From CAYTCZ01 sp964436315 (GTDB lineage Bacteria; Actinomycetota; Thermoleophilia; Gaiellales; Gaiellaceae), in assembly GCA_964436315.1 (NCBI GenBank), contig CAYTCZ010000195.1, positions 1 to 5,732 on the forward strand: a stretch of DNA of 5,732 nt. Direction: 5' to 3'. Below the pieces are notes generated by a model, which saw nothing but the letters and a program-made list of their open reading frames with translations, ran no database searches and was not told the origin of the DNA. This document shows positions 1 to 5,630 of the stretch, piece by piece. Each line of letters starts with the position of its first letter. The stretch's first letter is position 1. Made by a program: the position numbers and the translations under genes.

Positions 1-1
1 T

Positions 2-82
2 TGCCGCGGGCCGTGCAAGTCGATGGAGAACGGTGCAAAACCGTCTCAAGTGGACGATGTTTTGCGCGTTCTGACCTCCTAG
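2..82 (+). CDS. Possible 3' end of an upstream gene (partial, unidentified)
   Basis: The second reading frame is open from the window edge to a TAG at 80-82. It gives about 26 residues ending in ENGAKPSQVDDVLRVLTS, with a CxxxC spacing near the edge. The end looks protein-like (amphipathic VDDVLRVL), and its stop lies 57 bases before the precursor start. If real, it is the last part of a gene just upstream that may share the operon. The evidence is weak: over so short a stretch of GC-rich DNA the other + frames are also open for all or most of it. I do not recognise a family. Confidence 0.25.
   Translation, partial: CRGPCKSMENGAKPSQVDDVLRVLTS
26..47 (+). repeat. Small inverted repeat upstream of the precursor gene
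   Basis: ACGGT (30-34) and ACCGT (40-44) flank the 5-base loop GCAAA. The stem extends by three more pairs, GAG (26-28) with CTC (45-47), if one A at position 29 bulges out. There is no U-rich tract right after it, so it is not a convincing intrinsic terminator. It could be an operator or an RNA structure ahead of the cluster, or chance. It also lies inside the possible upstream gene end. Confidence 0.25.
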
Positions 83-124
83 AGTCTTTGACGGCTGACG
101 AAACCGCGCCCGCCGTGGCCGGGG

Positions 125-133
125 AGGAGGTGA
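125..133 (+). promoter_or_regulatory. Near-perfect Shine-Dalgarno site of the precursor gene
   Basis: AGGAGGTGA matches the full complement of the 16S rRNA 3' end. It lies 6 bases before the TTG at 140. Its strength and spacing are what choose TTG 140 as the precursor start over the in-frame ATG at 167. The TGA at 131-133 is also the in-frame stop just upstream, so the reading frame cannot start earlier. A strong site fits a gene whose product is needed in excess over its modifying enzymes. Confidence 0.8.
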
Positions 134-139
134 ACGCTC

Positions 140-283
140 TTGTTCGAGGAGCTAACCGAGGAACTGATGGATCTCACTGTGGAGGAGATGGGCACTCGCC
201 GAGCCTTTTACGCACTCAACACGCCGAAGGGTCCGTGCTGTGCGTGCTGCACGTGTTGTGACTGTTGGTTCTTCTGTCACTGA
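140..283 (+). CDS. TOMM (azole-modified RiPP) precursor peptide
   Basis: This encodes a 47-residue peptide, the probable substrate of all the enzymes downstream. Residues 1-31 form a leader that is acidic and helix-prone at its start (FEELTEELMDLTVEEMG), then RRAFYALNTPKG. Residues 33-47 are a core, CCACCTCCDCWFFCH, with eight Cys and one Thr; Cys is the preferred substrate for thiazole formation. The Cys pairs repeat every three residues with A, T and D as spacers, followed by a WFF-C-H end. Codons start at TTG 140, six bases after AGGAGGTGA; the frame is blocked by TGA at 131-133. A shorter 38-residue form from ATG 167, with GAGG five bases before it, is possible but would lose the first leader helix. 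Identification rests on the Cys-rich tail, size and position directly before cyclodehydratase genes. The leader cleavage site is not evident. I recognise no characterised homologue; the mature activity (toxin, antibiotic or signal) is unknown. Confidence 0.88.
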   Translation: MFEELTEELMDLTVEEMGTRRAFYALNTPKGPCCACCTCCDCWFFCH

Positions 284-317
284 TGGCGTCCGTCTCTGAT
301 CGACGGAGCTGAGACAG
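274..317 (+). promoter_or_regulatory. Nested inverted repeat between precursor and first enzyme gene
   Basis: TCCGTC (289-294) can pair with GACGGA (302-307) across a 7-base loop. Outside it, CTGTC (274-278) can pair with GACAG (313-317). The inner right arm contains most of the GGAG (305-308) that serves the ATG at 318, so folding would hide that ribosome binding site. The left outer arm sits at the end of the precursor gene. No U-tract follows, so this is not a standard terminator. It may attenuate translation or mark an RNA processing point, keeping enzyme levels below precursor levels. Function is inferred only; the paired arms are seen directly. Confidence 0.45.
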
Positions 318-1316
318 ATGAGTCGCGGGAGGTCGAGGGTGACGGCGCTGCCTTCGAGACCGCAGGTGAAGCCGTGGTATCGAATCGCCGCGGACGAGCA
401 TGGGGTGCTGTTCGAGCACGCAGGTTCGCTCTCGCGCTTCACGGGCGGTGCGGCAACGACGCTGCTTCCGGCTCTCCTGCCGCTTCTCGACGGAACCCGG
501 ACAGTAGTCGAGTTAACCGAGGCGTGTGGGGCTGCGATCCAACCCGCGGTTCGAAACACCCTCGATCTCCTGACAGAACACGGAATCGTGATGGATCAAT
601 CGGAGCTTGCATGCAACTCGTTCCCGCCGGCCCGAGCGACGGCCGAGTTCCTCGCGGCGAGTACGGAGGCCGCTGTGTCTCCTGCGTCGTTGCTCACGCA
701 TCTTGAAGATGCGCGAGTCACGATCGCCGGGTCAAGCAACCTTTCCCTCGAGCTCGCGCGACTTCTTCGGCTCTCCGGAGTTCGGCACGTCACGTTGAAG
801 AGTGAACCGGCGGCCCGGGAGCTCAGGCACTGCGATCTTCTGATCGCTTCGCCGGCCCCCGGCGAGCTTCCAGTCTTGGAGGAACTCAATCGCTCGACGC
901 TTCGTGCGGAGACGCCGTGGATACCGATTCTCCCCCATGACGGCGCGCTGGCCTCGGTCGGGCCGCTCTACCTCCCGGGAGAGACTTGCTGCTTCGAATG
1001 CTTTGTTCGCCGACGTGCCGCGAATGTCGATTACCCAAAGGAATTCCTGACGTTGCAGAAAGCGGCGGCGTCGTATCCGACTCCGCCAGTTATCACCGCC
1101 GCGCTCGCCGGTCTGGCCGGATCTTTGGCATTGCGTTGGCTCGCGCTCCGCGATCCCCAACTTCCCGGAGTGCTTTTCGCCCTTGAGCAGCAAGAGACCT
1201 TGCGCCTGACCGAGCATTATGTGTATCGAGTTCCACGCTGCTCCGTCTGCTCGACGGCGGAAGACCTCGCACCCCCGCTTCCGTGGTTCGAGTCGAACGA
1301 TTCCGATGTGGCCTAG
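318..1316 (+). CDS. TOMM cyclodehydratase partner, E1-like (SagC-type) protein with RRE
   Basis: This 332-residue protein is the leader-binding partner of the YcaO enzyme. Residues about 18-93 look like a RiPP recognition element, a PqqD-like winged helix (LSRFTGG, LLDGTRTVVEL, LLTEHGIV), which in this family grips the precursor leader. The middle (about 130-220) resembles a degenerate E1/ThiF Rossmann fold: VTIAGSSNLSLELARLL stands where E1 enzymes have a glycine-rich nucleotide loop, and GETCCFECFVRR matches the bacteriocin-cyclodehydratase domain. Two CxxC pairs, C225/C228 and C308/C311, form the expected structural zinc site. Family knowledge says such proteins do not hydrolyse ATP themselves; they deliver substrate and activate YcaO. 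The start at ATG 318 follows GGAG with 9 bases spacing. Its last 11 bases overlap the YcaO start. Family placement is secure, though sequence alone does not show which precursor it binds. Confidence 0.9.
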   Translation: MSRGRSRVTALPSRPQVKPWYRIAADEHGVLFEHAGSLSRFTGGAATTLLPALLPLLDGTRTVVELTEACGAAIQPAVRNTLDLLTEHGIVMDQSELACNSFPPARATAEFLAASTEAAVSPASLLTHLEDARVTIAGSSNLSLELARLLRLSGVRHVTLKSEPAARELRHCDLLIASPAPGELPVLEELNRSTLRAETPWIPILPHDGALASVGPLYLPGETCCFECFVRRRAANVDYPKEFLTLQKAAASYPTPPVITAALAGLAGSLALRWLALRDPQLPGVLFALEQQETLRLTEHYVYRVPRCSVCSTAEDLAPPLPWFESNDSDVA

Positions 1317-2640
1317 TGCGGTCGCCCCGAGCGCCGACACCACTCCACGCACGAGGCAGCTCGACTCACTCGTGTCTCCGCTCACGGGAATCGTGCACGA
1401 GCTCCACGAGACGTTCGCCGAGCCGGACGATCCCCGGCTTGCCTCATACTCTGCCGAGGTGGCCCAGACGCTCGGCGTGACCGGCCACCAGGTGGAGCCG
1501 AACGCAGGCTCACTGCATGAGCGGGCAGCCGAAGCCCGCGCGGCCGCACTCGGTGAAGCGGCCGAGCGCTACTCGGCCTCGTTCGTTCCAGACTCACTGC
1601 CGATCGGGACCGCCGAGGAACTCGGGCACGAAGCGGCTGAGCCCGAGCGCTTCGCACTCTTTGGTCAGGATCAGTATGAGGACGAGTTCCCGTATCGACC
1701 TTTCACGAGGACGACTCGGGTACGCTGGGCCCGCGGAGCTGCACTCGCAACAGGCAAATCAGTACTGGTGCCGGCTCAGCTGATCTACCTCTCCGGTGCC
1801 CTCGCCGAGGGCGAAGTGCCAATCGCGTATCCAACAAGCAGCGGGCTCGCGTGTGGCCAAACCATTGAACAGGCCACGTTCACGGCGCTGCTCGAGTTGC
1901 TCGAGCGTGACGCGTTCATGTTGACTTGGAATGCCCGTTTGACGCTCCCGCTCCTCGACGCCTCGGACGACCCGGACATCTGTCGTTTCGGGCGCGTGTA
2001 CCTCGCTCCGACCGGGCTCCCAGTCCGTGTGGTCGACATGAGCCAGATCCACGGGGTGCCGACGGCCTTGGCACTCGTGCGGGGATCGGACCATGACCCA
2101 GTGGCGCTCGCGGTCGGCGCCGCGTGCGCACCCTCGATCCAAGAAGCATGGAAGAAGGCGGTTTCGGAAGCATTCGCGGTACGGGCCTGGGCGCGCTCGC
2201 TCCGCCTCCAGTTCCCCGACCGACGGTTTTCGCCCGGTTTCCGGGACGTCGTCTCCTTCGAGGATCGCGTCCTTCTCCACGCTCTTGCCGAAAACGTCGG
2301 ATACGCATCATTTCTCGACAACTCGACGAAAGCTCGACGACTGCGGTCGGTTCCGGACGTCGAAGGAACCGAGACGGAAGAACAACTCCGAGCCATTGTG
2401 TCGCGGCTTTATCGCAACGGAATCGATATCTACGCCGTCGATGTGACGGCACCTGATATCCGGAACGCCGGCCTTCATGTCATTCGGGTTGTCGCGACAG
2501 ATCTCTGCATGCTCGATGTCCCTCACCGCGCCCGATACCTGGGTGGTCGACGGCTGTACGAGGTTCCGGTTGAACTCGGTCTTCGCCCGGAGCCGCTCCT
2601 TCCCGACGATGTCAACCCGTATCCACACCCATTCCCGTGA
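1306..2640 (+). CDS. YcaO-domain cyclodehydratase (SagD-type), ATP-dependent azoline synthase
   Basis: A 444-residue YcaO enzyme that activates the peptide amide with ATP, so that Cys (or Ser/Thr) side chains cyclise to thiazolines or oxazolines. Family marks in order: LVSPLTGIV at 22-30, the usual opening of SagD-type domains; a Glu-rich ATP/Mg site with E84, E87 and R88 (GEAAERYSAS); a second at E197, E200, R201 and D202 (LLELLERDAFMLTW); a third acidic helix with E288 (SEAFAVRAW); and the C-terminal tail PYPHPFP. That tail has the PxPxP motif which in TOMM YcaO proteins lies near the active site and is needed for activity. The start is ATG 1306 because the homology begins soon after it; the frame stays open upstream to ATG 1219, but that part lies inside the previous gene. 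There is no clear Shine-Dalgarno site, so translation probably depends on ribosomes ending at 1316. Its TGA overlaps the next GTG (GTGA). Confidence 0.95.
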   Translation: MWPSAVAPSADTTPRTRQLDSLVSPLTGIVHELHETFAEPDDPRLASYSAEVAQTLGVTGHQVEPNAGSLHERAAEARAAALGEAAERYSASFVPDSLPIGTAEELGHEAAEPERFALFGQDQYEDEFPYRPFTRTTRVRWARGAALATGKSVLVPAQLIYLSGALAEGEVPIAYPTSSGLACGQTIEQATFTALLELLERDAFMLTWNARLTLPLLDASDDPDICRFGRVYLAPTGLPVRVVDMSQIHGVPTALALVRGSDHDPVALAVGAACAPSIQEAWKKAVSEAFAVRAWARSLRLQFPDRRFSPGFRDVVSFEDRVLLHALAENVGYASFLDNSTKARRLRSVPDVEGTETEEQLRAIVSRLYRNGIDIYAVDVTAPDIRNAGLHVIRVVATDLCMLDVPHRARYLGGRRLYEVPVELGLRPEPLLPDDVNPYPHPFP

Positions 2641-3461
2641 CTCGTCAGCCGACAGGGTTCGCCAGTCTGCCGGCCGGGCGCATAGCGCGGCTTGTCTACG
2701 GAGCTGATCCGATTCCTAACGACGATCCGGCCGAGAACTACCACGAGGCATCGAAGATCTCGCCTGGATTCGCTGTGCGCCAGGCCGCGGGGGTCGGGGC
2801 ACTCGAAGCTGACTTGACGATGCAGGAGCGCGTTAGACGTGCGGTCCGGCGGCACGGACACCGACGGTCGATCAGCACCCAAGGCGGGGCTGACTTGACG
2901 ATGAGCGTCGGTGAAGCGATTCACGGCCGGCGCTCCAACCGCGACTTCGGAGACGGTCAGCTCGGATTCGAAGAGGTTGTGACAACGCTGTCGGCTGGCT
3001 ACGGAACGGCCGGCAATGGCGCCCTGCGGACCGTGCCCTCGGGCGGGGCGCTCTTCCCGCTCGAGCTCTACCTGATCGTCCTTGCCGTCGATGGGCTGTC
3101 CCCCGCTATCTATCACTTCAATCCGATCGACGAAGCCGTCGAGGAGATCAGATCCCTGAATGCCCGCGAATCGTTGAGCAAGGTGTTGATCCACCCTCAG
3201 CTCGTCGAGCGGGCATCGGTCTTCATAGCGATCACGGCGCTCTTCTGGCGCACACGGTTCAAGTACGGACTTCGCGGCTATCGCTTCTGTCTCATCGAAG
3301 CGGGCCACGTCATGCAGAACATCCTCCTGGCCGCCACGGCACTCAAGCTGGCGGCAGTGCCGGTCGCAGGCTACTTCGACCGGTCTCTCGACCGACTTCT
3401 CAGCGTCGATGGTGTGACGGAATCAGCCGTCTACGGCGTCGCGATCGGCCGGCCCAAGTGA
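2637..3461 (+). CDS. SagB/ThcOx-type FMN-dependent azoline dehydrogenase
   Basis: A 274-residue nitroreductase-fold enzyme that oxidises azolines to aromatic azoles using FMN. Visible marks: an N-terminal segment with NYHEASK, common in SagB-type proteins; RRSNRDF at 98-104, the start of the flavin-binding core; PSGGALFPLELYL from residue 134, a hallmark of the family; and K209-Y210 in FKYGLRGYRFCLIEAGHVMQN, which corresponds to the Lys-Tyr pair shown to be essential in microcin B17-type dehydrogenases. The last 40 residues, with VAGYFD and the VYGVAIGRP ending, close the fold. The start is GTG 2637, inside the GTGA that also ends the YcaO gene. Its stop overlaps the next gene in the same way. 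Its presence implies that the final product carries thiazoles rather than only thiazolines. Identification is firm; the number of oxidised rings is unknown. Confidence 0.93.
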   Translation: MTRQPTGFASLPAGRIARLVYGADPIPNDDPAENYHEASKISPGFAVRQAAGVGALEADLTMQERVRRAVRRHGHRRSISTQGGADLTMSVGEAIHGRRSNRDFGDGQLGFEEVVTTLSAGYGTAGNGALRTVPSGGALFPLELYLIVLAVDGLSPAIYHFNPIDEAVEEIRSLNARESLSKVLIHPQLVERASVFIAITALFWRTRFKYGLRGYRFCLIEAGHVMQNILLAATALKLAAVPVAGYFDRSLDRLLSVDGVTESAVYGVAIGRPK

Positions 3462-4003
3462 CCGGAGCCGCCCGATTCTGGTTGCGGCTCGGCTCAGAGA
3501 TCGCGGTGGCGACCGCGCTGTTCCTCCTCGCGGGATTCGCAGCCCGAGACCCGAGCGTCTCTGCATTGGTCGGTGCCGGCGGCGGATTCGTCATCGGCCT
3601 GAGCTTGTTCATGACGATCGAGCGAACATGGAGGCCTCCTCTCGGTGCGATTCGACTTCGTCCGGCAGTCCTTGCTTTGAGCAGCCTCGTCCTCCTCCTT
3701 CGCTCAGCGAGCGAAGAGATCTTCTGGCGCTGGTTCGTCCTCGGAAGCCTCGCGATCGTTACGAGCGTCTGGGCGGCCGCGGGTATAAGCACCGTTGCGT
3801 TCGCGCTCGCCCACGTCGAGCCTCGCGCGGTCGGCATTCACCTAGTCACGGGATCCGCGCTTGCCCTTGCCTACGCCTTGACGGGAAGCCTCGTCGGCGT
3901 CGTGGCTGCGCATGCGACCTACAACATCCTGGTGGCGCTCGGAGTCCAGCAGTGTCGCCGCCGCACTCATGGTGGCGAGTCTTTTCACTTGGCTCCGAGG
4001 TAA
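3458..4003 (+). CDS. CPBP-family intramembrane metalloprotease (SagE-like; leader peptidase or immunity)
   Basis: A 181-residue membrane protein with about five to six hydrophobic segments (roughly 13-29, 36-53, 69-83, 93-118, 124-142 and 145-163). All three CPBP/ABI motifs are present: E86-E87-IFW-R91 (EExxxR), F115-ALA-H119 (FxxxH) and H152-ATY-N156 (HxxxN). These are the predicted metal-binding and catalytic residues, so it looks active. In the streptolysin S cluster the equivalent SagE is thought to take part in leader removal and self-protection. Here it is the only protease, so the same role is likely but inferred. The start is GTG 3458, in the GTGA overlap with the dehydrogenase stop. 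After the last membrane segment comes a short polar tail (CRRRTHGGESFH) with no known role. The ABC ATPase begins 5 bases after its stop. Confidence 0.9.
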   Translation: MTGAARFWLRLGSEIAVATALFLLAGFAARDPSVSALVGAGGGFVIGLSLFMTIERTWRPPLGAIRLRPAVLALSSLVLLLRSASEEIFWRWFVLGSLAIVTSVWAAAGISTVAFALAHVEPRAVGIHLVTGSALALAYALTGSLVGVVAAHATYNILVALGVQQCRRRTHGGESFHLAPR

Positions 4004-4008
4004 CCGGC

Positions 4009-4890
4009 GTGCCGCTCTGCGCGAACCCCGCTGAGCTCGAAGCCGTCGAGAAGTCCTTCGGGAACGTGCCGGCCCTTCGCGGGATCGACCTTGAGTTGCG
4101 CACCGGCGAGCGGCTCGCCTTGCTCGGTCCGAACGGCGCAGGAAAGACGACGGCAGTCCGCATCATGCTTGGTCTGCGGCGCCCCGACGCCGGCAGGGCT
4201 CGGCTATTCGGACTTGAGCCCGGAGATCGTGCAGCGCAGCTTCGAGTCGGCGTCACTCCCCAGGAAACGGGCTTTCCGGCGACGTTGGCCGTGAGAGAGG
4301 TTCTCGACTTCGTGCGAGCCCACTTTCCGCGGCCGGCCACCACGAGCGAACTCGTCGCAAGCTTCGGGCTCGACGGACTGGAGGGCCGGCAAACCGGCGG
4401 CTTGTCGGGCGGCCAGAGAAGACGGCTCGCGGTGGCACTCGCGTTCGCCGGACGTCCCGACGCCGTCTTTCTCGACGAGCCGACAACCGGCCTCGACATG
4501 GACGCTCGGCGCAGGGTGTGGAACGCGATCCGCGAGTATTCGAGCGCCGGCGGCACCGTGCTCTTCACGACGCACTACCTCGAAGAGGCCGAGGCACTCG
4601 CTTCTCGGATCGTTGTCCTCGCCGACGGCCGCGTCGTCAGAAAGGGAACCGTTCGCGAGGTGAAGGCCGGTGTGGGGTTTCGGACCGTCCGGATCCGCGC
4701 CAGGGCAATTCCCGACCATCCCGCGATCCATCACCGGATACAGGAGGGAGATAGTTGCACCCTCTATACGCGAGACGTCGACACCCTCGTTCGCTGGCTC
4801 GTCGAGCACGAGTTCTCGCTCGCCGAGCTTGAGGTACGGGACACGAGCCTCGAAGAAACGCTCCTCGAACTCATGAGCACTATCCGATGA
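4009..4890 (+). CDS. ABC transporter ATP-binding protein (DrrA/SagG-type exporter)
   Basis: A 293-residue nucleotide-binding subunit that powers export, very likely of the modified peptide. All motifs are intact: Walker A GPNGAGKT (40-47), Q-loop Q85, signature LSGGQ (132-136), Walker B with D156 and E157 followed by PTTGLD, and H-loop H189 in TTHYLEEAE. The last 75 or so residues form the extra C-terminal domain usual in ABC-2 drug and bacteriocin exporters; they contain KAGVGFRTVRIRA and end in DTSLEETLLELM. The start chosen is GTG 4009, with GAGG (3997-4000) eight bases before it and touching the previous gene's stop. The frame is open further upstream, but that part overlaps the protease gene and shows no ABC-like sequence. 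The stop overlaps the permease start as ATGA. Substrate is inferred from context; it might also confer self-resistance. Confidence 0.94.
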   Translation: MPLCANPAELEAVEKSFGNVPALRGIDLELRTGERLALLGPNGAGKTTAVRIMLGLRRPDAGRARLFGLEPGDRAAQLRVGVTPQETGFPATLAVREVLDFVRAHFPRPATTSELVASFGLDGLEGRQTGGLSGGQRRRLAVALAFAGRPDAVFLDEPTTGLDMDARRRVWNAIREYSSAGGTVLFTTHYLEEAEALASRIVVLADGRVVRKGTVREVKAGVGFRTVRIRARAIPDHPAIHHRIQEGDSCTLYTRDVDTLVRWLVEHEFSLAELEVRDTSLEETLLELMSTIR

Positions 4891-5615
4891 AGCTCCTCGT
4901 CGTGCATACGAGAATGGTGGTGCTCGAGTTCCTTCGCTATCCGAGCTTCGTTGTACCGACGCTGCTTTTCCCCGCTCTGTTCTTTGCATTTTTTGCGATC
5001 CCTCGCGCCGACGCGGAAACCGCCAATTTCATGCTCGCGTCCTTCGTCGCGTTTGCCTTCCTCGGAGTCGCGTTCTTCCAATTTGGAGTGGGCATCGCCT
5101 CTGAGCGCCTCTCGCCGTGGGAGCTCTTCGTTCGGACACTCTCGGTCTCGCCGTGGCAGCGAGTTGCTGGCCGAGTTCTCTCGGCACTCGGTTTCGCGAG
5201 TACATCAGCTCTCGTCGTCGCCGCGCTCGCGCTCGCGACAACACCTGTGTCGCTAAGCATCGCTCAAGGCACGATACTCGGCGCCGCTCTGCTAGTTGGA
5301 AGCATTCCTTTCGCACTGCTGGGCTTCGCGATCGGCTACCTCGCGAGTCCCAAGGCCGCGCTGCCACTCGCGAACCTCCTGTTCCTGAGCTTGGCGTACC
5401 TGGGCGCGATGTGGACCGGGCCCGGGAGTCTTCCGGACGGAATCCACGCGCTGTCACTGGCACTTCCGACCCGCCAGTGGATGGAGATCCTCTGGACACC
5501 GCTTCGAGAGACCTCGTCCGTGTTTCCAGCATTGGGACTCGTCGCCTGGGGCACCGTTTTCGCGCTCGTCGCGGTGTGGGCGTATCGGCGAGACGACGGC
5601 CAGAGGTTTCGGTAG
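4887..5615 (+). CDS. ABC-2 type transporter permease (DrrB-like)
   Basis: A 242-residue membrane subunit with six likely membrane segments, roughly 21-39, 48-71, 98-118, 126-150, 157-176 and 213-232. The stretch ERLSPWELFVRTLSVSPWQRVAGRVLSAL (73-101), a charged loop after the second segment, is typical of ABC-2 permeases and likely couples to the ATPase. The short tail is basic (YRRDDGQRFR). The start is ATG 4887 in the ATGA shared with the ATPase stop, so the two subunits should be made in equal amounts. It is the only permease in the window, so it probably acts as a homodimer; streptolysin S uses two different permeases, SagH and SagI. It is the last + strand gene, and the operon seems to end here. 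Confidence 0.9.
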   Translation: MKLLVVHTRMVVLEFLRYPSFVVPTLLFPALFFAFFAIPRADAETANFMLASFVAFAFLGVAFFQFGVGIASERLSPWELFVRTLSVSPWQRVAGRVLSALGFASTSALVVAALALATTPVSLSIAQGTILGAALLVGSIPFALLGFAIGYLASPKAALPLANLLFLSLAYLGAMWTGPGSLPDGIHALSLALPTRQWMEILWTPLRETSSVFPALGLVAWGTVFALVAVWAYRRDDGQRFR

Positions 5616-5630
5616 GCGAGGGGGCCGATT

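Noticed and set aside
80..85. TAGAGT, resembling a -10 element.
   Set aside because: No -35-like hexamer lies at the right distance upstream, and the T-A-G may simply be a stop codon.
88..93. TTGACG, resembling a -35 promoter element.
   Set aside because: At 16-18 bases downstream there is only GC-rich sequence (around CGCCGT) with no -10-like hexamer.
1..261. Open + frame from the left edge to 261 (86 codons), crossing the precursor in another frame.
   Set aside because: It shows no family features, and from 140 on it is a frame shadow of the precursor, whose frame has the strong ribosome binding site and the Cys-rich tail.
1219..1305. Extending the YcaO gene upstream to the ATG at 1219.
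   Set aside because: The added 29 residues lie inside the well-supported E1-like gene, including its second zinc CxxC, and have no YcaO-like sequence; ATG 1306 fits the family's N-terminus.
732..1385. Long open frame on the - strand (217 codons), and similar ones at 2523-3308 and 4204-4989.
   Set aside because: They lie antisense to strongly identified genes and show no recognisable domains; such shadows are common in GC-rich coding DNA.
3628..4008. Extending the ABC ATPase upstream to 3628.
   Set aside because: This stretch is the protease gene read in another frame; the ABC domain starts just after GTG 4009, which has its own ribosome binding site.
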